Shown here: positions 25,705-33,392 of the stretch, in pieces | How the letters are laid out: each line of letters starts with the position of its first letter | How positions within the stretch are numbered: position 1 is the first letter of the stretch | Origin: an uncultured Christensenellaceae bacterium | GTDB taxonomy: Bacteria; Bacillota; Clostridia; Christensenellales; Pumilibacteraceae | NCBI GenBank assembly: GCA_910586925.1 | Contig: CAJUKG010000008.1 | Location: 1-64,000 of the forward strand | DNA length: 64,000 nt | Reading direction: 5' to 3' | Position numbers and translations under genes: made by a program | The notes under the pieces: model-generated | Databases searched by the model: none | Told to the model about the DNA's origin: nothing | Seen by the model: only the letters and a program-made list of their open reading frames with translations

Positions 25705-27227
25705 AAAGAACCCAATTTGAACCCAAGCGGTTGAAAATGGGTGCTTTTTCTATTTGCGCGATGTTCTTGTAATTCCGTTAAGTCGTCTTTATCGAGTTTA
25801 TATTTTGTCGGCGTTTGCGGCGAAGTATTGTAAAAAATATAAACACAATCGTCGAATAGCACTACGCGATGAATGAACGAGTTGAAAAATTCGTTCTTTT
25901 CTTCGTCGTTCTTGTACTGCTTTCTTGCAAAGTAAGCCAAGAACGCTTTTACTTGCTCATAGTCGAGCGGCTGTATCTGTCGAGATTTTTCCACAGCAAT
26001 CTTACTTTCCAATTCGTCGTTTTGTTGTTCCAAATCAAGCAATTTGTCCGTTGTGGACTTCGTAACCACGCCCATAGCGATAGCGGATAGAAAACCATCT
26101 ATCGCTTTTTGTACTTGCTTTTGTTCCTTTTCAAGTAAAGTAAGCGTATCCGACTTTTGCAAGCCTTCGTTGAACTTTTCCGTAACCGCAACGGCGAGTT
26201 TATCTATTATGTTTGGTTGCAATACATATTCGACTGTCTTGCCGAAAACCAAATCTTCCAACTTATCTTTTTTAATGTTGGACTTATTACATTGTTCTTT
26301 ATTACGTTTTCTGTTGAAACATTTATAATAGTGATACACTTTCCCCGTATGACTTGTTCCGTCCTCGGCGGTCATAAGCGTACCGCAGTTTCCACAAAAA
26401 AGTTTTCCGCTTAATACATAAGGGCTATGGTCTTGCACGGCTTTTTGTTTGTGCCGTTGGTTATCCATTATGCGGTTGCAAGCAGTAAAAGTTTGTTCGT
26501 CCACAATCGCAGGAACGATATTCGTATAAGTTTGTCCGTTACTTACGACCACGCCCATATACTTTGAGTTGCGTATTATCTTGGCAAAGGAATTGACCGT
26601 AAACTTTGCGCCGCTTTTGTTGTGGACACCCATATCGTTCAGGCGATTGACTATGCTTTTCGCTTTCTCGCCGTTTTTGTACCGCTCGAACATATCTTTT
26701 ACAATCGGGGCTTCAATCGGATTGACAGTCCACTTTTTGTCTATAATGTCGTAACCGAATAATTTATATCCGCCTATAAAGTATCCTTTGGAAAGGCTTT
26801 CTTTGATGCCGCGTTTTACTTTTTGAGAAAGCTCTGCGGAGTAGTATTCCGCCATACTCTCGAGTACGCCTTCTATAAGAATACCGCTTGCGTCTTCGGT
26901 TATGTTCTCTTTGGCGGAAAGAACGCGCACGCCGTTCTTCTTCAGCTTAGCTTTATAGTTTGCGCTATCGTAGCGGTTTCGGGCAAAGCGATCCAATTGA
27001 TAAACGAGAACGTAGTCAAAAGTCTTTTTCTTGCTATCTTCTATCATCTGCAAAAAGTTTGGGCGTTTATCCGTCGTTCCAGTTAAAGCTCTGTCTATGT
27101 ATTCGCCGACGATTAAAAGGTCGTGCCGTTTTGCGTAGTCATAGCACTCCCGTAACTGTCCTTCGATAGACTGTTCGGTTTGCGTGTGCGAACTGAATCT
27201 CGCATATATGACTGCTCGTTTATTCAT
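25656..27227 (-). CDS. Large serine recombinase (integrase) of the island
   Basis: Protein of 523 aa. The resolvase catalytic domain occupies residues 1-145 (YARFSSHTQ with Ser12 as likely nucleophile; YQLDRFARN). Next are the recombinase domain (about 150-265), a zinc ribbon (Cys278, Cys281, Cys303, Cys313) and a coiled-coil region. The last codons run through the tRNA terminator and into tRNA-Ser, ending at 25656. In an excised circle, joining the two ends at the 8-bp core would give a tail ending FGGEVVT and a stop. The C-terminus therefore depends on whether the element is integrated. It catalyses integration and excision at tRNA-Ser 3' ends. Confidence 0.9.
   Translation of the reverse strand: MNKRAVIYARFSSHTQTEQSIEGQLRECYDYAKRHDLLIVGEYIDRALTGTTDKRPNFLQMIEDSKKKTFDYVLVYQLDRFARNRYDSANYKAKLKKNGVRVLSAKENITEDASGILIEGVLESMAEYYSAELSQKVKRGIKESLSKGYFIGGYKLFGYDIIDKKWTVNPIEAPIVKDMFERYKNGEKAKSIVNRLNDMGVHNKSGAKFTVNSFAKIIRNSKYMGVVVSNGQTYTNIVPAIVDEQTFTACNRIMDNQRHKQKAVQDHSPYVLSGKLFCGNCGTLMTAEDGTSHTGKVYHYYKCFNRKRNKEQCNKSNIKKDKLEDLVFGKTVEYVLQPNIIDKLAVAVTEKFNEGLQKSDTLTLLEKEQKQVQKAIDGFLSAIAMGVVTKSTTDKLLDLEQQNDELESKIAVEKSRQIQPLDYEQVKAFLAYFARKQYKNDEEKNEFFNSFIHRVVLFDDCVYIFYNTSPQTPTKYKLDKDDLTELQEHRANRKSTHFQPLGFKLGSFGGAGGIRTHEPLPAT
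25697..25704 (+). repeat. Left attachment core of the 13-kb island
   Basis: CTCCGCCA, the 3' end of tRNA-Ser(CGA), repeated at 38707-38714. Confidence 0.8.
25705..25749 (+). terminator. tRNA-Ser terminator supplied by the island's left end
   Basis: AAAGAACCC pairs with GGGTGCTTT and is followed by T5. The same sequence on the other strand encodes the last residues of the recombinase. The terminators at 38716 and 51202 have matching stems with compensating changes. Confidence 0.7.
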
Positions 27228-27388
27228 TGTCTGCTCCTTTGCCGAGAGTGGGGATAGTTCCGTGTTGTTTTACATAGTCAAGTAACATATTTGCCAAAAT
27301 CGTTGCGCTTGTTTCTATCTGTTCTTGTGTAATTTCATAGTTTGTTTGTGTGGTCGTACCCGTAGTTAAATCTACAGATATAAAGTTC

Positions 27389-27475
27389 TTATTTGTAATA
27401 ATTCATCCCTTTCGGGAAGTCGGGCGCTTTCCTATTAAAATTGATATAATCCAATACCATACCCGCTACAAGCAT
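27389..27475 (-). CDS. Possible 28-codon ORF between recombinase and small basic protein
   Basis: It reads MLVAGMVLDYINFN..., ends MNYYK, and starts eight bases after the stop of the gene at 27483, so it could be translated by coupling. A further open frame without an ATG follows (to 27220) and overlaps the recombinase start; it encodes a plausible helical peptide ending LGKGADNE. The two could be halves of one frameshifted gene. No family is recognised. Confidence 0.35.
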   Translation of the reverse strand: MLVAGMVLDYINFNRKAPDFPKGMNYYK

Positions 27476-27482
27476 AAGAAAG

Positions 27483-27749
27483 TTACTTTTTCTCGGATAA
27501 AAAGAAGTCATCGTATCCGTCCATATTCTTTGCAAGAGAAGTATCCGATTCGGCGGCTTCGTCAATCAATGCCTTGAATCCCGCTTCGATGAGTTGTACT
27601 TTGGTAAAACCGTACTTTGACAAAAATTCATTTATCTCTTCGGCATATTTTCTCGGTACGCTCGTACCCCAAATCATATACTTCGCTTTCCGTTCTTCCT
27701 TATGCTTTTCTTCATAACGCTTGTCTTTGATAGACCTATCTGTTGCCAT
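27483..27749 (-). CDS. Small charged protein, possible DNA-binding partner of the recombinase
   Basis: Protein of 88 aa with a very basic N-terminus (DRSIKDKRYEEKHKEERKAKY) and a helix-turn-helix-like middle (PRKYAEEINEFLSKYGFTKVQLIEAGFKAL), followed by an acidic end. This is reminiscent of ribbon-helix-helix or excisionase-size accessory proteins, but no family motif is firm. It is upstream of the recombinase on the same strand. Its promoter carries a perfect palindrome, consistent with self-repression. Confidence 0.65.
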   Translation of the reverse strand: MATDRSIKDKRYEEKHKEERKAKYMIWGTSVPRKYAEEINEFLSKYGFTKVQLIEAGFKALIDEAAESDTSLAKNMDGYDDFFLSEKK

Positions 27750-27781
27750 TGGTCTTAACCTCCATAGTGTAAATACATAAT

Positions 27782-27830
27782 CGTATATATACGACGATTA
27801 TATTTTACTCTGCCGTGAGGAGTTTGTCAA
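27782..27830 (-). promoter_or_regulatory. Promoter with palindromic operator for the recombinase operon
   Basis: Minus strand TTGACA (27825-27830), 17 bp, TAAAAT (27802-27807). Just past the -10 is the perfect 12-bp palindrome CGTATATATACG (27782-27793), inside a wider AATCGT...ACGATT inverted repeat. Confidence 0.65.
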
Positions 27831-27873
27831 GGGTTTATCCGCTCATAGTTGCACCTCCATAAAATATATCTCC

Positions 27874-28290
27874 ACTTAACCAAGGACACTTTTTTCTAAA
27901 ACGTGGCGGTCTCGGGGAAGAAAAGTTTGCATTCTCTCATATATCCAAGGACAGTTTTTCGGAAAAGTTCGGGGTCTATGATAAATTTTTCTAAAAAGTT
28001 CTTTCATGGTCCTTCACTTAACCAAGTACACTTTTTTGCAAAATATTTACGATTAGGCTAAACTTTCACGAAAATTGCATTATGTTCTCTACTATACCAA
28101 GGACAGTTTTCTTGAAAAGTTGACGGTCTGCAGTGAAATTTAATAAAAGATTTTTCCATATCCCTACATATATCCAAGCACAGTTATACGGTAAATTGCA
28201 ACCAAAATTCCGAAAATTTTTTCGTAACCCTTCACTTAACCAAGCACGCTTTTATGTAAAAATACAACCAAATGAAAAATTTTTATTATA
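27874..28290 (+). repeat. Array of six degenerate repeats, period 65-77 bp
   Basis: A motif of the form AYCCAAGSACASTTTT occurs at 27880, 27945, 28022, 28097, 28174 and 28240 (first base of CCAAG), i.e. every 65, 77, 75, 77 and 66 bp. Flanks alternate between CACTTAA and ATATAT-type. The between-motif parts also share a weak pattern (AAATTT, AAAAGTT, TTTCCAT, CCTTCA), so the whole unit, not just the motif, appears duplicated. No ORF is present. The units are far too diverged for a CRISPR array. Confidence 0.65.
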
Positions 28291-28297
28291 TAAAAGA

Positions 28298-28539
28298 ATC
28301 GGGTTTCCCGATTGCTTACTGACAAAAGACACTTTGGTGTGCTTTTCTTTACCTGCTCTATTCGCTTACATAAAATGCACCAAAATACGGCTAATGTTAC
28401 ATATACAATAGTTACTTTCGTCGTTTGATAATTTTGGAAAAACAGCCAATAAAGCCACATTGGTTAGAGCAGGTAAAGAAATTTCCCAAAATCCGAAGAT
28501 TTTAAGAACCGAGTTCGGGAACAATCGGGAAACCCGATT
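28298..28539. repeat. Nested inverted repeats before the EcoRI-type methylase
   Basis: AATCGGGTTTCCCGATT (28298-28314) and AATCGGGAAACCCGATT (28523-28539) are each palindromes and inverted copies of each other. Inside them, TTTCTTTACCTGCTCTA (28344-28360) has an exact inverted copy at 28465-28481. They frame the region just upstream of the methylase promoter. Confidence 0.7.
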
Positions 28540-28586
28540 TTCTTTTGTCGGTTATATAAAAACTATCTTGTGCGCTTATAGTTCTC

Positions 28587-28615
28587 TTGCGATTTTTGAT
28601 ACTTTGTGCTATAAT
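28587..28615 (+). promoter_or_regulatory. Promoter of the first restriction-modification operon
   Basis: TTGCGA (28587-28592), 17 bp, TATAAT (28610-28615), 28 bases before the methylase start. Confidence 0.65.
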
Positions 28616-28642
28616 AGGATAAAGAAGGATTGGAACAAGCAG

Positions 28643-29668
28643 ATGGCTAATAAAAACACAAATTTACAAAAAGCTAAAAATACGAAGGACGACGAGTTCT
28701 ATACGACTTACGCAACGATTGAAAGTGAGGTCGCTCATTATGTTCCGCATTTTTCGGGTAAAACCGTACTTTGTAACTGCGATGATCCTTTCGAGTCCAA
28801 CTTTTGTAAATACTTTCTGAAAAATTTTAATATGTTGGGTTTGCATAGGTTGATTTGCACCTCATATTGCTCTTCCGCAGTTATCGGAACACAGTTAAAT
28901 TTATTTGGTGATCCGCAACGATTTTTAGACAAAGATGCAGGATATGTATTGGATGTGGAAAAATTTAGCAATACAAACGGCGAAATTACTGATGACGAAA
29001 TTGCAGCGTTCTTACAATCGTCAACTGTTATAAAAAAATTAAACGGTGACGGCAATTTTAGAAGTACCGAGTGTATTGAATACTTAAAGATGTGTGATAT
29101 CGTTGTAACAAATCCACCTTTCTCGCTATTCAAAGAACTTGTAACCGAGATAATGAAATATCATAAGAAGTTCTTGATTATTGGCAACCAAAACGCCATT
29201 ACTTATAAAGAAATTTTCCCGTTGATTCAAAACAATGAGGTTTGGACAGGTTACCGATTTGGAGAGATGAAATTCAGAGTTCCCGCATATTCACAACCGA
29301 GAAAATATCGCTATTGGGTAGATGAAAGTGGGCAAAAATGGCGAAGCCTTGGAAATGCAATGTGGCTGACCAATCTCGATAATGATAGACGACACGAATA
29401 CATATCTATGACTAAGGCTTATCAACCGTCAGATTATCCAAAATATGATAACTATGATGCGATAAACGTGAAAACAATTCGGGACATACCGTATGACTAC
29501 TATGGTATAATGGGTGTGCCGATTACCATTATTAACCGTTACAACAGTGAGCAATTTGAAATTGTCGGTGAAGCAAATCACGGATCCGATAACGAATTCG
29601 ATTTATTCAAGCCCACTATAAACGGCAAAGAAATTTTTAAGCGAATACTGATAAGGAGAAAAGTCTAA
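28643..29668 (+). CDS. EcoRI-type adenine DNA methyltransferase
   Basis: Protein of 341 aa from the ATG at 28643. An earlier in-frame start at 28460 lies upstream of the promoter and is rejected. The beginning (KAKNTKDDEFYTTYATIESEVAHY, VLCNCDDPFESNFCKYFLKNF) matches the EcoRI methylase family closely, and the catalytic motif NPPF is at residues 157-160 (DIVVTNPPFSLFKEL). It would transfer a methyl group from SAM to N6 of adenine. No EcoRI-like nuclease is next to it. Instead a C5 methylase starts on its stop codon (TAATG), so the two methylases form one operon. Confidence 0.88.
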   Translation: MANKNTNLQKAKNTKDDEFYTTYATIESEVAHYVPHFSGKTVLCNCDDPFESNFCKYFLKNFNMLGLHRLICTSYCSSAVIGTQLNLFGDPQRFLDKDAGYVLDVEKFSNTNGEITDDEIAAFLQSSTVIKKLNGDGNFRSTECIEYLKMCDIVVTNPPFSLFKELVTEIMKYHKKFLIIGNQNAITYKEIFPLIQNNEVWTGYRFGEMKFRVPAYSQPRKYRYWVDESGQKWRSLGNAMWLTNLDNDRRHEYISMTKAYQPSDYPKYDNYDAINVKTIRDIPYDYYGIMGVPITIINRYNSEQFEIVGEANHGSDNEFDLFKPTINGKEIFKRILIRRKV

Positions 29669-30747
29669 TGGGCGATAAAATCAAATCTTTTAAAATATTG
29701 GATTTGTTTTCGGGCGCAGGCGGTTTCTCTTATGGAATGGAGAAGAACGAGCATTTCCAAACCATGGTTGCTGTTGACTTTAATCCAAATGCATTGGCTA
29801 CGTTTAAATACAATATGCCGAACGCATATATCATTATCGGAGATATTACCAATACCGAAATCAAAAAGCAGATTATCGAATCAAGTCAAAGGCTACAAGT
29901 CAATATGATTATCGGTGGACCGCCGTGTCAAGGTTTCTCCTTAAAAGGTAAAAAACTTGGATTGAATGATCCCCGAAACTATTTATTCAATGAATATTTG
30001 AATATAGTTGAGACTCTTCAACCGGATGTGTTTACGATTGAAAACGTGAAGGCACTTCTTTCCACTTCCGCAGGTTGGTTCAAAAATCAAATTATAGAAA
30101 AAGTAAATAAGCTTGGTTATCACGTTAGCTACGGCATACTTAATGCTTCTGCTTTTGGCGTTCCTCAAGCACGGGAGCGAGCAATATTTATTTGTTGCAA
30201 GGAAAAAGAAATCGAATTGCCTATAGGAAATAGTCAAATTGTGACGGTAAAAGAAGCTATCGGCGATCTTGCATATTTGAATTCGGGAGAAGGAGAATTT
30301 GAGCAAGACTATTTGTATGAGCCGACAAGTGATTATCAAAAAGAGCGTCGTAAAAATAGTAAAAAGCTTTATAATCACAAAGCATCCAATCATTCCGATA
30401 TTGCAATTAAAAAGTTATCTATGATCCCGTCTGAATGCGGTAAAGAACATCTACCGCAAGAATTGTTGGGTAAGCAACAGTTTTCGGGAACTTGGGGACG
30501 CTTGAAATGGGATGCCGTTTCTCCAACGATTGACACGCGATTTGATGCATCTTCTAACGGAACGAATAATCATCCGGTTTTGAATAGAGCCATTACGCCG
30601 CGCGAAGCGGCGAGACTGCAATCATTTGACGATGATTTTGTATTCGTCGGCGCAAAAGTTCAAATCAGACAGCAGATAGGTAATGCCGTACCCCCTCTAA
30701 TGGCAAAGGCTATTGCCGATAAAATCTACGAAGAAATAGGAGAATAA
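29668..30747 (+). CDS. DNA (cytosine-5) methyltransferase
   Basis: Protein of 359 aa, start overlapping the previous stop. The C5 methylase motifs appear in order: FSGAGGFSYGM (motif I, residues 14-24), GGPPCQGFS with catalytic Cys87, ENV at 125-127, QARERAIFI (motif VIII region) and RLQSFDDDF...QIGNAVPP (motifs IX-X). It is followed after two bases by the LAGLIDADG-like gene and then a PD-(D/E)XK gene. The specificity-determining region lies at about residues 190-290, but the target site cannot be predicted from it. Confidence 0.93.
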   Translation: MGDKIKSFKILDLFSGAGGFSYGMEKNEHFQTMVAVDFNPNALATFKYNMPNAYIIIGDITNTEIKKQIIESSQRLQVNMIIGGPPCQGFSLKGKKLGLNDPRNYLFNEYLNIVETLQPDVFTIENVKALLSTSAGWFKNQIIEKVNKLGYHVSYGILNASAFGVPQARERAIFICCKEKEIELPIGNSQIVTVKEAIGDLAYLNSGEGEFEQDYLYEPTSDYQKERRKNSKKLYNHKASNHSDIAIKKLSMIPSECGKEHLPQELLGKQQFSGTWGRLKWDAVSPTIDTRFDASSNGTNNHPVLNRAITPREAARLQSFDDDFVFVGAKVQIRQQIGNAVPPLMAKAIADKIYEEIGE

Positions 30748-30749
30748 AT

Positions 30750-31622
30750 ATGAATACTGAAATGGCGTACTTGCTTGGTATGATTCTTGGAAACGGTGAA
30801 ATACAAAGAGATAATACTAAAACGAGAGTTACAATTGATATTCCTCACAAAAATTTATATACCGACGATATGAAGGACGTGCGTGTTTACGTTAAAGCAA
30901 GTACCGTAGATATCCGCTCTATCGTTGAGCCATTAATCGGTAATAATCTTACCGTTACGCAAAATAAGCGTTCCACATTAATGACATTCGTAAAAGCAAA
31001 CGACGAATATACAACGAGAGAAATTCTTCGCTTTATCGGTGGCGGTAGACATCATTCTACAATGAGGATGAATCCCGATTTATTTTCGATAACTGCCGAC
31101 GAGAAGAAAACTCTTCTTCGCGGTATTGCCGATGTTACGGGGTATATCCGAAAAAGTAATATTGCCTACGGGCAAGACGGCGCACATAGAGTTTACATAG
31201 AAATCCCCGGCAACTGGTATATGGTAATTGATATTGCCAATATGCTGAAAGCGGTTGATGTTCCCGTACAAACCATAGATTTCGGACATCCGAATTTCAG
31301 AGATGGCGATATGAAAAAATATAATCAAGGCAAGCCGTACTTTTGGAAGAAAGAGCACCAAGTAAAGATTTTTGCTAACGAGTTCTTGCCGATAGGCTTT
31401 AACATCAAGCATAAGCAAGAAGCTCTTGAAAAGTACAGCGAGGAATTGTTGGAGTTTATTGACCCTGCCAAAACCCATAAGTTTTATTGGGAGAAAACAA
31501 TTAAACGCAAAACAAGACCCATTCATCCCCACGAAAACGACGATTACTTACCTATCGAAATAAGAGGGAAACATTTTGACTCTTGGACGGATTTAGCGAG
31601 GATATTAGGCTATGGTGAATAA
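30750..31622 (+). CDS. LAGLIDADG-like protein in a restriction-modification operon
   Basis: Protein of 290 aa with two motifs spaced as in a single-chain LAGLIDADG nuclease: YLLGMILGNGEI (residues 7-18) and LLRGIADVTGYI (122-133). The acidic residue that coordinates metal at motif position 8 is Asn in the first and Thr in the second. Cleavage activity is therefore doubtful, or the active site has moved (Glu follows the first motif, Asp precedes the second). The C-terminus (FDSWTDLARILGYGE) overlaps the next gene by 11 bases. It lies where a restriction enzyme is expected. It may be the nuclease or a DNA-recognition subunit for the PD-(D/E)XK protein. Confidence 0.6.
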   Translation: MNTEMAYLLGMILGNGEIQRDNTKTRVTIDIPHKNLYTDDMKDVRVYVKASTVDIRSIVEPLIGNNLTVTQNKRSTLMTFVKANDEYTTREILRFIGGGRHHSTMRMNPDLFSITADEKKTLLRGIADVTGYIRKSNIAYGQDGAHRVYIEIPGNWYMVIDIANMLKAVDVPVQTIDFGHPNFRDGDMKKYNQGKPYFWKKEHQVKIFANEFLPIGFNIKHKQEALEKYSEELLEFIDPAKTHKFYWEKTIKRKTRPIHPHENDDYLPIEIRGKHFDSWTDLARILGYGE

Positions 31623-32109
31623 TGTTACCAAAGAGTTTGAATTATATGAGCCTATGCGCGTGTGGCTTCAACAGTATTTGGAAAACAAGTATAAAGGCTC
31701 GAAGGTAATTACTATCGATTCCCACGCAAGAACATTGGACTTGTATTTAGAGCAAAACGATATTGCCGATTATTATCCGCAAGCCATAGGACTTGATATA
31801 CAAATTGATGTACTTGGAATCGTTTTAACCAAAGGTAAGCCTAATCTCGCATTTATCGAAGCCAAAAAAACTCAACTTAATCTTCACGATTTAGGACAGT
31901 TATGGGCGTATTGCAAGTTGTGTGAGCCGATTGAGGCGTTTCTACTCTCCTCTGCTGGATTGGGTAGTTTAAATAAAGTTCTAAATAACCTCAACCGTCA
32001 AGACTTGTTAGATTTCGGTAGTGGCAAGATTATCAAGAAAATGCAAGTCGGCAAATGGGATTTAATCACAAAATCAATTGATTATAAAGTTTTAGTGCCG
32101 AAAATGTAA
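31612..32109 (+). CDS. PD-(D/E)XK nuclease-like protein
   Basis: Protein of 165 aa overlapping the LAGLIDADG-like gene. The region QIDVLGIVLTKG...LAFIEAKKTQ carries Asp66 and Glu83-Ala-Lys85, the spacing of a PD-(D/E)XK active site, followed by a helix (LHDLGQLWAYCKL) that often packs on the core. It is small for a complete type II enzyme. Together with the overlapping LAGLIDADG-like gene it could form a two-subunit restriction enzyme matched to the upstream methylases. Confidence 0.7.
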   Translation: MVNNVTKEFELYEPMRVWLQQYLENKYKGSKVITIDSHARTLDLYLEQNDIADYYPQAIGLDIQIDVLGIVLTKGKPNLAFIEAKKTQLNLHDLGQLWAYCKLCEPIEAFLLSSAGLGSLNKVLNNLNRQDLLDFGSGKIIKKMQVGKWDLITKSIDYKVLVPKM

Positions 32110-32130
32110 TTTCACATTTTTACTTACACT

Positions 32131-32292
32131 ATGAATAAGTTAAAATCAATTCAAATAAGTAACTATAAATGTTTCAAAAGAGTATCGTTTAATTTACAAG
32201 ATACTTCTATTTTGATTGGAGAAAATAACGCAGGGAAATCAACAGCTATTCCTATCAACTATACTATAACGATTTATCGGAGAAATCGTTAA
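32131..32292 (+). pseudogene. Truncated AAA/OLD-type ATPase N-terminus
   Basis: Only 53 codons remain. They read IQISNYKCFKRVSFNLQDTS, then a P-loop GENNAGKST, as at the start of RecF/OLD-like ATPases found in defence islands. After that the sequence loses similarity and stops. The rest of the gene is missing, apparently replaced by the nucleotidyltransferase segment. Confidence 0.65.
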
Positions 32293-32322
32293 ATGGTCGG
32301 TATGGGCAAAAAGGAGTTACTA

Positions 32323-32952
32323 ATGAGTGATTTTAGGTATGTAACAAAGGCTGAATATTCCGATGCTATGGAAGATTTGAAGTCTTTAATTCACAAAGTG
32401 CAAGATGAAGTTCGTGATAAGTTTACTTTCCGCTATGACTTTATAGGAAGCGTATCGCGTAATATGGTTACTATGGACTATGCTTCCAATGTGGGTTACG
32501 ATTTTGATGTTAATCTTCGGGTAAACGATGATGACGAAAACTACACGGCAGAAGAAATTAAACGCATCTTAAAAAATGCGTTTGACAAATTTAATCATCT
32601 TTTTAAGTACGATTATAGTGAAGACAGCACTCGCGTTTTAACTATCAAGGTTAAAGATAAACAACATTCAAAGATAATACATAGTGCCGACTTTGCAGTT
32701 GTATACGATTGCGTGGATGGCAGACAACAATACATACACTTTAATAAGAAGCAACAATCTTATGGATGGGAGTATCAACCTAAACCGTATTATGAATTGA
32801 GTAATCGTGTTGACTTAATTAAAAAACATAAACTCTGGCAAGAAGTACGCGATTTGTATCTTTACAAAAAAAACAATAATCCAATGGGTAAAAAATCTCG
32901 TGCTTTGTTTGCCGAAACAGTAAACGATATATTCCAACAAAATTTTGAGTGA
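32323..32952 (+). CDS. Nucleotidyltransferase-fold protein, probably cut short by an in-frame TGA
   Basis: Protein of 209 aa from ATG 32323 after AAAGGAG. The pattern FIGSVSRN, then YDFDVNL and HSADFAVVYD, gives the GS...DxD...D metal site of the polymerase-beta-like nucleotidyltransferase fold, used by MNT/AbiEii toxins, CD-NTases and tRNA nucleotidyltransferases. After the TGA at 32950-32952 the same frame stays open for 39 coding-like codons and ends with TAA at 33070-33072, two bases before a terminator. The original gene probably ended there. Whether the short form is active is unknown. No effector gene of a CBASS system is adjacent. Confidence 0.7.
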   Translation: MSDFRYVTKAEYSDAMEDLKSLIHKVQDEVRDKFTFRYDFIGSVSRNMVTMDYASNVGYDFDVNLRVNDDDENYTAEEIKRILKNAFDKFNHLFKYDYSEDSTRVLTIKVKDKQHSKIIHSADFAVVYDCVDGRQQYIHFNKKQQSYGWEYQPKPYYELSNRVDLIKKHKLWQEVRDLYLYKKNNNPMGKKSRALFAETVNDIFQQNFE

Positions 32953-33074
32953 TACTATAACGAAATCTTTAATCCAAACTGTACATTCCACATAAAAAGT
33001 TCAAATTCGGATGATGACGTGCCGCCAACGTCGTCATTTAGCATTAGTAACGGTGCAGACGTCAACAAGTAAAG

Positions 33075-33116
33075 GCTGTGTTAGTGGTTCAGGACGCTAA
33101 CGCAGCTTTTCTTTTT
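33075..33116 (+). terminator. Terminator after the nucleotidyltransferase
   Basis: GCTGTGTTAG (33075-33084) pairs with CTAACGCAGC (33097-33106), followed by TTTTCTTTTTT. Confidence 0.8.
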
Positions 33117-33142
33117 TGTGATATTCACAATAATGGTGCAGT

Positions 33143-33173
33143 GCTCATTGGTAACAAACCAATGGGCTTTTTT
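33143..33173 (+). terminator. Second terminator in tandem
   Basis: GCTCATTGGT pairs with ACCAATGGGC, then TTTTTT. The remaining gap to 33335 shows no gene. Confidence 0.7.
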
Positions 33174-33335
33174 GAAATTCGTTATTTGTTACTAACGGCG
33201 CGTGTTGTTTTACAACATTATTGCAAACAAGCATTGATGGCGGTTTATGTCGCGAAAGCCGCTTGACGTGAGAGATGGGCGTGTTCGTTTGTCAAGCTCT
33301 TGGAATTGTGTTTTTGGTTTTTGATTAGAAAACGC

Positions 33336-33364
33336 TTGCTTTTATTCGAGATTTGGAATATAAT
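33336..33364 (+). promoter_or_regulatory. Promoter of the DpnII-type operon
   Basis: TTGCTT (33336-33341), 17 bp, TATAAT (33359-33364). Confidence 0.7.
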
Positions 33365-33392
33365 ATAAATACTCATTTTACGAGGTGTTTTT

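Noticed and set aside
27874..28290. CRISPR array
   Set aside because: The repeats are degenerate, spacing alternates between about 65 and 76 bp, the between-repeat parts are themselves related, and no cas gene is present.
28460..28642. N-terminal extension of the EcoRI-type methylase
   Set aside because: It lies upstream of the promoter at 28587-28615 and crosses the inverted repeats; family similarity begins at 28643.
30750..31622. Intein or homing endonuclease
   Set aside because: The protein is not embedded in a host protein, has no splicing motifs and is part of a methylase operon; metal-binding positions of both LAGLIDADG motifs are altered.
32323..33072. TGA recoded as an amino acid
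   Set aside because: TGA ends many intact genes in this window (for example at 694 and 44800), so it is a normal stop codon here. A nonsense change or separate ORF is simpler.
33078..33266. 62-codon ORF after the nucleotidyltransferase
   Set aside because: It consists mostly of two terminator hairpins and has no ribosome site.
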